Assembly: GCA_021234155.1 (NCBI GenBank)
Contig: JAJEKV010000044.1
Span: forward strand, 10,574,777-10,638,776
From: Isoetes taiwanensis
Lineage: Eukaryota > Streptophyta > Lycopodiopsida > Isoetales > Isoetaceae
DNA length: 64,000 bases
Reading direction: 5' to 3'
The notes below the pieces were generated by a model. It was not told the origin of the DNA. It worked only from the letters and a program-made list of their open reading frames with translations, and did no database searches. A program made the position numbers and the translations under genes. The number at the start of each line of letters is the position of its first letter. Position 1 is the first letter of the stretch. This document shows, piece by piece, positions 32,906 to 43,030 of the stretch.

Positions 32906-33983
32906 TTGATATATTTTGTCCCCACAACTATATCATCAAACAACCAATGCAACAACAAACAAAAATTGATCATAAGAGTGCAATCCAATGTGTATGCTGC
33001 TAGAGCACCCACGAACGTAGAGCAAGATCGACACCCTCAGGAAGAGCAAACCCCTGCAAGACAATTTCAACCAAGGAACCTATTCCAAGAGTTCAAGGCA
33101 CCAACCCTAGAAGAGAAGATATCCCAAATGAGATTAGATATCCAGGAGATAAGAGCTTTACTGGCAGGAAGGGCAGCAATTGCACCAGACCAAAACGTCC
33201 AGCTACCCCAAACACCTGCTGACAGAATAGATAAGGCAAGGAACAGAAACCAGAGAAGGAGATACCCCAGTTATGACTCCGACTCAGAATTGAAAGAGCA
33301 AGATAATGATAGGCAGGACCGTCGGGAAGGTCCCAACAGTGATAAAGGCAGGAACGAGGCTGACTATCAAAAGAAAGTCGACTTCGCACTAAGCAATGTG
33401 TGGAAAGCCAGGAAGTTAAAACAGTTCTCAGGAGATAACAGGTCAAGGATGGAAGCCGATGCTTGGTGGATGGGAATGCTTATAGTATGAAAGATAAGGA
33501 CAACGGCAGAGTAGCGACAGCCAACCTCAAGGGAACAGCCAGAAATTTGTGGAAAGACTATGCCAAGGCCCTTTGGGTTAAGCAGGGATAGCTGCAGATT
33601 CAAGAAGTTCTCCAAGGCATTTAAGTGTCGCTGCGTGCCGATGGAATACAAGCGTCATATGATGCAGCAGTTTTAGAGGTTGGAGCAGGGCAATAAGATG
33701 GTGCAGAAATATGCTGAAGAATTTATGAGGCTGAGGCCCTATGTGCCAAAGTTGAGCGAAAGAATGCAGTAGAGGGGTATATTGAAGGCTTGAATGAGAA
33801 GATCAGGAAGCTTGTGAGAGCTATCAACCCCAGAACAATGTCAAAAGTAGAGTCCAAGGCCGTGAGCTTACAAGGAACAGGTCGCCAAGGCAGTGAACAA
33901 AAGCATCAGTACTATCAGAACAAGGGAAGAGCTAAGGGAAGCTATAGTCCAAGAGCAACAAGCTCGACAGCTGCTAGACCTTA
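32906..33983 (+). pseudogene. Ty3/gypsy gag, degenerate
   Basis: The open part (32906-33490) contains EEKISQMRLDIQEIRALLAG, an Arg/Asp-rich stretch (NRNQRRRYPSYDSDSELKEQ) and VWKARKLKQFSGDNRSRMEA, the start of a retrotransposon capsid (K-L-x-x-F-S-G ... A-x-x-W). It continues across stops as ATANLKGTARNLWKDYA, VERKNAVEGYIEGLNEKIRK and SKVESKAVSLQGTGRQGSEQ. The zinc knuckle expected next is cut off by the inversion breakpoint at about 34000. Confidence 0.75.
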
Positions 33984-33999
33984 ATACAATGCAAACCAG

Positions 34000-34560
34000 G
34001 TAGCCGTAGTTGATCATGAACGACGACATTTGAGACGACTCCTGCTTGATGCTATTGTATACAAACTCCACTAAGTGAATGTAATCGTCCCACCTTGATT
34101 GCTTGTTCTATCTAATTCGTATGCTCTGTCTGCCCATCTGTCTGAAGGTGATATGTTGTGCTTATCGACAGCTTCGTTTGAATGGTGGTGAAGAGGTCTT
34201 GCCAAAATGCACTCATGAACTTTGAATCCCTATCATAGATTATCTCCCTTGGCATCCCATTCGGAAGATCTCCTTTGTGAACAACATGGCGGTATCCAAT
34301 GTCATATCCGTAGTCCTGCATAATACAAAATGCGTCATTTTTGACAATTTGTCGATTACTACCATTAAGGCATCCTTGCCCCTTATGGTTCTTGGGAGCC
34401 CTGTTATGAAGTCTTATTACTTTCCATTTGGCATTTGGCAATGGCACTGGCTCTAACACTCCTTGAATTCGAAGGTGTTCTGCCTTTGTCTGCTGACATA
34501 GATGACATTCTCGAATGTACCTGGCTATCTGCTTCTTCATCCGGGCCAGTAGTAGCTACT
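34000..34560 (-). pseudogene. Ty3 integrase, N-terminal and core part
   Basis: Carries the H2C2 zinc finger end (YIRECHLCQQTKAEHLRIQG), VPLPNAKWKVI, then PREIIYDRDSKFMSAFWQDL and TYHLQTDGQTEHTN, ending as MEFVYNSIKQESSQMSSFMI at the inversion breakpoint. It is frame-shifted around the first catalytic Asp region (RLHNRAPKNHK instead of M-D-F-I-T-G-L-P). The missing C-terminal part lies on the other strand from 36796. Confidence 0.88.
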
Positions 34561-34749
34561 TCTTATCTTGAAGTAGGTTTTCATAAAACCTGATTGGGCT
34601 ATTGTGCATGTTATGGAGTATTAGCTTCCTGATTCCGGATGACACTGATGCGCATTATTTGTTCTTATGATACAATAGGTTACCTTCTTTTTTAAAATGC
34701 TTGAAGGTTTCCCTCTCTTTGTCTGTCTTGCCTCGTTGGAAAGGCTTGC

Positions 34750-35541
34750 CCATGCTTATTTAAAGTCTCGGTCCGTTGGCCACATCTCTTCTATCTTCTT
34801 GCCAAACTCATTGGTGAGTGTTGATATGTCATTGCAATGGACTCTTGTCATCAAGGGGTGCCTTGAGAGCGCGTTCGCAACCACATTGAGCTTTCCTGGC
34901 TTGTACACGATGTCAAAATCACTCTCCTCCAGGAACTCCATCCGTCTCCATTGTCTCAAGTTGAGATGTGGTTGGATGAAAACATATTGTAGACTCTGAT
35001 GATCCCGTATCTAATTGGAACTTCCTTCCCAATAGATAGTGCCTCCATATTCTCAATGCTCCCACCACTGCTAGCAACTCCTGGTCGTGGGTTGGGTAGC
35101 GCATTTCGGCGTCGTTCATCTTCCTTGAATCATACGCTACCACCCTCTCCTCCTGCATCAAGACTGCTCCTGATGCAATCTTGCTAGCATCGGTCGCCAC
35201 CAACTTATCTTTCTCTGAATCAGGCAAAATATTATGACTAGGGCAGTTGTTAAAGCTTCCTTCAATGTCTCAAATGCTGCATGGGCCTTCTTTTGCCAAC
35301 GACTCGCCCAATCTTTTATCTTCTCTGCTTTGTTGAGGTCCATTAACGATGCTGCTACCTTTGCAAAGTTCCTGGCGAGATTTTTGTAATATCTTGTTAA
35401 GCTGAGGAAGCTCCTCACTTCATGGATATTCTTCGGTGCTGGCCAATCAATTATCGCTTTAATCTTTGCAGGATCGGTGGAAATCCCTTCCATTGTAATT
35501 ACATGCCCCAAGTACTCTACTCTATCTGTCGCAAGTGACAC
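34750..35541 (-). pseudogene. Ty3 connection and RNase H domains
   Basis: Continues reverse transcriptase with [20 protein letters not shown] and VRSFLSLTRYYKNLARNFAK. RNase H follows: LVATDASKIASGAVLMQE (first Asp), VVAYDSRKMNDAEMRYPTHD (Glu), ELLAVVGALRIWRHYLLGRK, then FDIVYKPGKLNVVANALSRH (the C-terminal Asp site reads N-V-V-A-N-A). There are frame changes near 35230 and 34950. Confidence 0.85.
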
Positions 35542-36071
35542 TTGGATAGCTTCGTATAAAGTTGATGCCTCCTCAACTTTTTAAGAATCTTCCTCAAGTG
35601 TTGGGCATGCTCCTCCAAGGATTTCCTGTAGACTAGAATGTCATTAAATAAAACTATGATGAACGTGTCTAGAAATTCACGAAAAATGTCATTCACGAGT
35701 CTCATAAATGTTGCTGGGGTATTGGACAACCCAAATGGCATCACTGTGAACTCGTAATGGCCATATCTCGGCCTAAATGCAGTCTTACGAATGTCTTCTT
35801 CCTTGATCCTGATCAGATGATAGCCTGACTTCAAGTCTATCTTGGAGAAAACTTTCGCTCCCTGCAGTTGATCCATCAAATCATCTGATCGAGGCAGCGC
35901 ATACTTGTTCTTGATGGTGTGCTTATTCAATTGACGATAGTCAATGCATGCACATTCTGAGACTTCCATCTTTCTTCTTGACAAATAGGATTGGCGTTCG
36001 AACTGAGAGACGATAGGTCTTATAAACCCTAGGTCTAGTAACTCCTGCAATTGCTTCTTCAATTCCGTCAA
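35517..36071 (-). pseudogene. Ty3 reverse transcriptase
   Basis: The order is standard: [80 protein letters not shown] and [18 protein letters not shown]. The catalytic box is normally Y-x-D-D and here reads LFND, so the second catalytic Asp position is altered. One frame change near the fingers ([14 protein letters not shown]) has replaced the usual SPW-x-x-PV segment. Confidence 0.88.
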
Positions 36072-36289
36072 CTCCTAAGGTGACATTGTGTAAGATGTCT
36101 TACTTGTTGGCTTAGTTCCTGGTTCAAGTACTACACACTCGACTCCCCTGTAAGGTGGATGTTGCTTGATTTCATCCGAAAAAATAAATCATGGAATTTC
36201 TTCAGCTTGGCTATTATGCGTTTAAGTAACTTCTTACTAGGTATGCATTGCATGATTCGGGTGACTTCTTTACTTGTTATCTCAATGAC

Positions 36290-36640
36290 TTTGCCATTTG
36301 GCGCTGTTAAGGTGACTTTCTATTTCCCACAATCAATCACAGCTCCAGCCCAGCCAAGGTATTCCATGCCTATGATCAAGTCATACTTGCCGATGTTCAT
36401 GACTTCTGCTCTCATTCCAATGTTGATACCTGGCAAGTCTATGTCGAAGTTGATCCTCTTTCCTGTTGTGTGTCAGATTGCTCTACCTGCGAACACAACA
36501 GGCCTGGGCTTGGACTTCAAAGGCTTCAGCTTCAACAACTCTACCATCCTTGGCGAAGCAAAATTATGGGTGCTCCCCGTGTCTATCAACACTATGAAGG
36601 ACTTGGCTTTGACTGATGTCCCGATTGGAAGCACCTGAAG
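36290..36640 (-). pseudogene. Ty3 aspartic protease
   Basis: On the minus strand VLIDTGSTHNF (active-site D-T-G) occurs near 36590, preceded by VLQVLPIGTSVKAKSF and followed by FDIDLPGINIG and MNIGKYDLIIGMEYLGWAGA, the typical end of the retropepsin domain (I-L-G-M-x-W-L). At least two internal stops are present. It follows the zinc-knuckle remnant and precedes reverse transcriptase in the normal Ty3 order when read on this strand. Confidence 0.8.
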
Positions 36641-36795
36641 CACAACTGCTTTCTACACGCTCTTGTCTCTTTTTCTTCGGGATTGACTCTAAGAACTGCT
36701 TCACCGCTTTGGAGTAGTTTGAACCACCCGCTTGCTCTTTGTCCCTAAAGCTGACTTGCTTCTTGTCCTATTTTCCAAAATTTGCCTTCCCTTGC

Positions 36796-37420
36796 CCAGA
36801 CACTTGGCACAATCCTGTGTCCAAGGTAGAAGTATCCTAGCAGATGCTAGCCGACATGCAACAATTGGTGGAGGAAGTGCGAGGTTATCTTCTAGCAGCA
36901 AGGAGCCAGTAGAAGAGCGTAGTCGATAAGCACAGAATAGTAAGAGAGTTCCAAGTAGGGGACAACGTGTGGCTGAAGATCAAGGTCAAACAAGTGAAGC
37001 TCCGCATCGGCAATTGCAATAAGCTTGCTCCAAGATGGCCTGGGTCGTTCAGGATAACCCAAACAGTAGGTAACCAATCCTACAAGTTGGATCTGCCAAA
37101 CACATCTCAAAATCCATAGGGTCTTCCACGTAAGTATCCTAAGAGGCACACTCCTAATCCAGAGGAGGTATTGGAGACAACAGAGTTACTAGAAATGACA
37201 GACGACCAACTTGAGATCGTCCCAGAGGTTCTTCTTGACAGGTTCCTACAAGAAAACAAGAAGATCCCAATTTCTCCAATGCCTAGTGAAGTGGACACAC
37301 TTATCTGTGGAAGACGCTACGTAGGTACTACAATCAAATTTGGAGAAGCGGTACCCCCAATTCATGGAGCAATGCAAAGATCGACTTGTCATCGAAGTAG
37401 TCGACATCGAACTGATAGAT
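36796..37420 (+). pseudogene. Ty3 integrase C-terminus and degenerate chromodomain
   Basis: Plus-strand continuation of the integrase: VEEVRGYLLAARSQ, VREFQVGDNVWLKIKVKQVK, LAPRWPGSFRITQTVGNQSY, then HTPNPEEVLETTELLEMTDD and QLEIVPEVLLDRFLQENKKI. The chromodomain (normally F-L-x-x-L-V-K-W-K) has lost its core through frameshifts after ISPMPSEVDTL. It parallels 620-1150 closely. Confidence 0.82.
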
Positions 37421-38146
37421 GAGTGTGAGGTAGATTAAGAAGTCTACTTCCGTCGCCACGGAAGTAGATGAAATTGAGAGATAAGAGATCATTTAGTTCA
37501 TGCATTGATAGGAAAGCACCTCTAGTCAATGCCTACTATGGGGAGGACGCTATTCTCCATGCCAAGGGCGACAAAAGGTGTCGGCATGAGTGATCATCCT
37601 AAGTATTATAGGGCGTTGTCTCCTATATACGGCCACGATGGAAGAAGCATTCTCAACCTATGCCGGGAGATTAGTCTTGCATCTATATAGTTAATTAAGT
37701 GTAATTAAATGGATGGTTCCCTAATAACCAACTTTATAATAAATAAATGTGTACTAATGTAGTATTGGACTTACAGGCCAATAGGAGTGTTTAGCGGCAG
37801 GAGGGTGGCACTGCGAAGACTTGCAGCACATGTTTTGTCATAATGTGTTGCAAGAAGACCAAATGGACCTTTAAATTATAAAATTTTGAAAACTCTACTA
37901 ATGATAAGTGTGCAAATTATAAAAGTTTTGTGTTATTAAATGTTAATGTAAGTAAGGTTTGAGAAATCACCTTACTACAGCATGTTATGGAACAAGGGAT
38001 GTGACTATAAAACTTAAACTTAAATATTACCTTGGAGTAATTGTTATAAGAATTGCATGCATGAAATGTGTTGCAGGGATCATGCAGGTTTTCAAGATGG
38101 AGAGACTCGTGATGCTGAGGATACCATCAATTCAAGGTGGGGAGAT
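37421..38146 (+). other. 3' untranslated stretch of the Ty3 element, no gene
   Basis: No ORF of note. A hairpin (GAAGTCTACTTCCG ... CGGAAGTAGA) lies near 37439-37475. The end, GGTGGGGAGAT at about 38136-38146, looks like a polypurine tract preceding the probable LTR start. Confidence 0.5.
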
Positions 38147-39655
38147 TGTAACGTTTCATCATAATATACAATACACATACATATATTCTATTGCCACGCC
38201 ACTCATACATGTCACCTTAATGACATGCTTGGGAACCGTAAATGGTTGCACCCTTTGGGGCAACCTCTTATGTTGCACATGTCTATAAACATATGCATTT
38301 AACCCTTTTTGCTACATGGCAAAACCCCATATGTCCTTTTAGCTCTAACCCTAAAAGGTCATCTAAAAGGAACAAAAGGAAAAATCCTAAACCTTTTCCT
38401 TTTTCGCATTTCGGCTTCCTTGGGCCATTTCGGCCAAGGCAAGCTACTAATTTGCATTGCCAGACGCCGCCAAGCTGTCTTTGCACAACAGCTCCTCAAG
38501 ATTCAGTCGCCTTCGACCCAAGCAAAGGCATGGACGCGATTCAAGGTGCGGGAGCAAGCCAGGGATCAGATAAACAGTAATTCTGTTGTGCAATACCAAC
38601 TTTTAGTCCGGCAATGAACTGGATTAGCATGTTAGGTTAGCCTTAGCAACCTTATAGATTCTGAGATCACAAGCCCTAACAAAGGAATCTAACCATGTAT
38701 GTTTAGGTAGATAGATTAGATGTTATTATGTATTTTAGTTCTATGTGATGATATTCTATTCTATGCGCACCCCTGTGTATTGGGAAGGGGGGTAGAGACC
38801 CTAAAAGCTTCAGTAGTTGATGTATCTAGATAGCCTCATTAATTCTCAATTATTGCGGCCTGTGCATAAGAGCCCGCCTGGCTGTAGGTGGCGGGGCTAG
38901 ACTGGTGGATAAGGAGGACATGTCCCATTGCAGATCGTTCCCTCTGGTGTGTAAAGTCTACCAGTGATCTTAGAGGGCTAGGCCTAATGGCTTGCCACTG
39001 CATGTGGGCAAGGCATGGGCTCGACACCTCTTGGGTGATGCGTTACCTTCAATGAGGTTCAAGTCGTAGACGGCAGTGGCCCTCTAGCCACATGCGATGG
39101 GCATGCATACCTCTGGAGGGAGTGATGAAACCCAGGAGCAGCCCCCTTGGCTATGCACCCGGCAGGCCAGGGTTCAGTCCAAAGACTTAACAGCCTAATC
39201 TGCAAAGTATGCACAGGAGGGACGGATGGAGAGGACTACCCAACAACCATGTTCCTACGCCAGCCCAATCCATTGACATGAATCCTGTCTGCAATGACTT
39301 CTGGAGATCCAAGCCGTCAGTCCATACCCCTTGAGTCTGAGCCTTGGGTAGGATCTCCCCCCATGATGATGTTGTTGATGTGCTTTCATATGTATGCTAT
39401 GGTGAACCATCCTTCGAGGTGAAGCTATTTATATTTGAGTGTCATGTGCTCGTATTTATTTACGCTTCCGCAGTTAGGACGGTCCCGAGGGAAAACGGGA
39501 TGAATAACACGTCCATTCTTCCTCATCGATTCCTTGTCAAGGGATGGGTGCTAGGTGGACGACCTCTGTCAACTTGGTTGCCAGGGGGTTGAACTCCGGT
39601 TTCAGATAGGATGGGAGCATCGTAGATGAAGTAGGGGACATCACAAGAACCCATC
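38147..39655 (+). repeat. Probable Ty3/gypsy LTR
   Basis: Starts TGTAACGTTTCATC directly after a polypurine tract and may end ... GGGACATCACA near 39651. No second copy is present in the window to fix the ends, so the right edge is a guess. The body has CT-rich and pyrimidine-run segments and no supported ORF. Confidence 0.4.
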
Positions 39656-40902
39656 CTGTGTGTTCACAAACATCTTATATATTTTCCATCCATTGGAGAT
39701 AATATCCAGAGAATGCATGAATAAAACTGTGATTTTTCACATCCGGTTGCACTTCTATGCTGTAATCGAACCACTTCCTTTGAGTCAGAGAACTTTCTAG
39801 GTACAACCTTGCAAATTTCTGCTTGAACTAGTTCATTAGCTTTAGTCGCATGGGCGAAGCACTTAAAAGCCATTGACCACACGGTAATAAGATGAACAAA
39901 AATATGCAAAACACAGAAAACCAGCCAATATCATGCACCCATCAACCAAATGCAGAGTCGAAACAATGGCCACATGCCATAAAACATACAATACTGCAAA
40001 GGGCCAGACGTCCAACTGCCAAATCAACCTTTCCCATTTGTACAACTCCACAAATTGAGAATCTGTTTTTTCATTGAAACCCTTTTTTTTGTCCAACCAA
40101 AATTTTGTGAAAAGCATTTGCCAATATAATCAAGCATTAAATATTCAATATAAATTCAGCGTTGCAAATTTGAAACTAAAGAGAAGGCCGTCGCGATAAA
40201 TTTTTTGTATACGTAGTGACTATTCTTTTATTTGACCATACACATGGGCTGCGATTCTAAGGACTGTACCTATTTTCCCTCTAAACCTATACCCAAAATT
40301 GGAAGTAAACATATGCAATTATGTTGTTGGAACAAAGGCAATAGAAGAAGTGAGATATGCAAACAATTGAGACTTGCCTAAAGCATGCTTTTGAAAATTG
40401 TGGAGATCATATATAGCTTTGTAAGAATACATATTCAAGAGAAACAAATGCACGGAAGAAATCTAACAAGCATTTAATAGAAGTAAGGAAATGAATTTCA
40501 ATTCATTATTTGTCCAACATCAGAAATTGACATGATACTGTTGAAAACAGCTTGGAAAAATGCATTTTCCCATCTTTTGATCATAAATAAGATATAAGCC
40601 AACATCATTAGGCTACCAAATTTTTTTATTAAAAGTGGTAGCTTGCTCATTGCAAGTTAATTGCACAAAAAACATCATATCTTTCCCAAATGGGTTGCAG
40701 AGTTTTAATGACTATCAATATATGTTGTCAATATATGGCCTCTGTCAATATATGCTCTCAATTGCATGCATATGAAACACAAAAAACTTAATCCTTTAGA
40801 CCTAACGAATAATAGAAACTCTGATAGCCATTTTGAAATAAACTATTTGTAGAAGAATATAAAAAATGATACCTCACAAAAAGCTCAAATGCATCTAAGC
40901 CT
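39656..40902. other. AT-rich stretch without a recognisable gene
   Basis: Only short unsupported ORFs. A fragment near 40182-40205 (GAAGGCCGTCGCGATAAATT) resembles 15507-15535. Confidence 0.4.
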
Positions 40903-40966
40903 AAAGGAAGGAAGGAAGGAAGGAAGGTACTTTTATCGTCCACGGAGACCAATCGGTCTATGGGAC
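40903..40966 (-). repeat. LINE 3' end: hairpin plus (CTTC)n tail, minus strand
   Basis: On the plus strand a GGAA run (about 40903-40927) is followed by GTCC at 40938, the stem AGACC (40946-40950)/GGTCT (40955-40959) with loop AATC, and GGAC at 40963-40966. The layout is the same as at 2890-2946 in the opposite orientation, with different stem bases that still pair. Confidence 0.82.
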
Positions 40967-43030
40967 CCAATACAAAAACGGTTTTCGAGGGAAAAACCGT
41001 GGTAGCAATCAGCCTGCTGACAAACTGTCCTAACATATAAAATGCAGAAACACCCAAATATATACAGTCATGCACCGCACCCGTAGTGCCTAATCGTGGC
41101 GACTGGCGAGGGGCAAAGGTGACCTCGCGGTCCAGTACCTCTGAGATATGCGACTCGGGGCACGCGTCTTGGCGGTGTGTTCATCAGCAAATGTAAGGGC
41201 AAGTCCGGTCGTACTAAGGGAGCGTATGTGGCCCGGATCTGACTGAACGCTGGGCAACTCTAGAAAGTGTGAGACTCATCCTCAATGGCACCCGTTTGAC
41301 AGCACTGACAGAGCCTGTCCTGGCGGGGCTCCCCAATCCACCTGCCCGTCTCAATGCGAAGATGGTGGGCACCTGTGCGAATGGAGGCAATGAGTCTGCG
41401 CTTTTTCAGGGGCAGCGGGGAAGCAGGGGTTTCTGGGTGGGCCCGGGCTAACACGGGGGTTGATGTGCTCCTTGTAATGGGCGTTTTGACTGCTGCTCTA
41501 AGGCCGGGGTCCCGAGCTTGCCAAGGAAAACAAGCGTCTAGGTACTCCCCTAGGCTGTCACGATCGGTATTTGTGTCCACGCGCCGCGATCTGTGCTCCC
41601 GTGACGTTCCATCTGGCGAACCACCGATCTCTCTTACCCTCCACAGGCCCTAAGCATTGCGGACCCATTGCCACAATGTAAGCCCGGTGCGGGAGTCGAG
41701 CATCACCCATAGTAACCACTTTACGAAAAATAGGCGATGTGTCTATCAAGGGCTGCCGCTGGCGGCAAGAATCCGATTCGGCAGCGGCGGAATCGATAGG
41801 GGATGAAACCAGTCGCCAAAAGAGGCGGCCGGGCCCCAAACCTCGACCCGTCTGAAGGGCGGGCTCGACTGCGTGCCGAGCAGATGTGAGTGATGGCCCC
41901 AATCATAGAGCTCACCGGGTGACTGGCACATTACGCATGGCATAAAGCTTTCCCCCTAACATCACCCGCAAGTGGATAGACGCCTCCCGCCAGAAGCGAG
42001 GCGGAACTCCACCCTAGGTACTTGTAGGTGGGCGTGGCGTCCATAGGTTGTCCCCAATATATGAGTGCAGGAGGCATGGGGTGGCGTGAAGAGGATATGA
42101 GAACCACCTAGTCTTGGCCGATTCACGCGCGCATGGCAGAGCGACAAAATGTGTCTAGGGCATCCGTGAGGCCCGCAAGATAGCCGGGGTGTGGGCCGTG
42201 AAAGCCAACATCGTCGCATAGATGAGTGGCAGATGACACGGTGCAAAAGCCGTATGCCATCCCCATGCTCGATAAAGCCAAGGCTCTAATCGATCAATGT
42301 AGAGGCCAAAAGTGTTGGCGAGGGGGCAACCCTGGGACCGATACTCTTGGTGAATGCTTGGCGTCGGTGCATCATCCGCCAAAACAACTCTCATACAACT
42401 TTGTATATGGCATTACGCATAGGCATTGGAGCCCCAATTGGCCTTGATCTAGCCCACGGCTTTTCCCGGGAACCGTATCAAAAGCCTTCGCGAAGTCCAC
42501 AAAGCGACAATACAAGTCCGCCCGATGATTCTGTCTTCTTCAATCGGTGCGCAGTGTAAAGATATGGTCAATCGTTGAGTGGCGGGGTCTAAAAAGCCCG
42601 CCTGTGTGAGGGCTCGCACACATGCTGCCCCCGCCTCGCCGGTCAATCAGCGCTTTCGAGAATACCCGATAGCGGTTTGGCAAATCTTTGGCCCGACCAT
42701 GATCGTCCGTGGTGGGCGGACGGTGTGGGTCGCCCGCCTTGTGAATGGGAACAACCACGCTTGTGGTCCATTGTGGGGAGACCTTCTGCAATGCTACGTT
42801 GAGCAGGGGTAGTGAGGGCCGGCACAAGCGGCTGCCCCGCCCATTTGAATAACTTTTCGCATACCATCGAGGTGTTTGCCTTCCCATTAATGACCGCTCA
42901 ACATCCTCCTCCACGAGAACCAATGGGGGGCCATCTGTGGGGGTATGGGCGTCTGGCGTCCACTGGCGGGTCATAAATTTCTTTGCAAATCTTCATTCCC
43001 CTTTGCCCGGGTGTGATGTCCCCTGTAGGC
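40967..43030 (-). pseudogene. GC-rich non-L1 LINE, 5'-truncated and frameshifted
   Basis: On the minus strand from about 42974: VALQKVSPQWTTSVVVPIHK (start of reverse transcriptase), GGLFRPRHSTIDHIFTLRTD, then RSQGCPLANTFGLYIDRLEP and LIYATMLAFTAHTPAIL where the YADD box has decayed to YATM. The C-terminal region includes AHHLRIETGRWIGEPRQDRL and a CQCCQTGAIEDESHTF cluster. Several frame changes and stops are present. The GC content is plainly higher than the surroundings. It ends in the hairpin and (CTTC)n tail at 40903-40966. The family is related to the LINE at 1.26-2.87 kb. Confidence 0.85.

Larger units (their letters stand above)
34000..36795 (-). mobile_element. Inverted central pol block of a Ty3/gypsy chromovirus
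   Basis: Gag (to 33983) and integrase C-terminus plus chromodomain (from 36796) are on the plus strand, but protease, reverse transcriptase, RNase H and integrase core between them are on the minus strand. The left breakpoint cuts integrase right after SSFMINYGY. The right breakpoint on the plus strand resumes the same protein as PDTWHNPVSKVEV, which is continuous in the copy at base 515-560. So 2.8 kb has been flipped inside one element. Confidence 0.85.

Noticed and set aside
34697-34999. Plus-strand ORF of 100 codons
   Set aside because: Shadow of the inverted Ty3 RNase H on the minus strand.
36159-36638. Plus-strand ORF of 159 codons
   Set aside because: It is the reverse-strand shadow of the Ty3 protease region, which has the DTGS motif on the minus strand.
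41269-41653. Plus-strand ORFs in the GC-rich region
   Set aside because: Shadows of the minus-strand LINE, which carries the reverse-transcriptase and Cys-cluster motifs.
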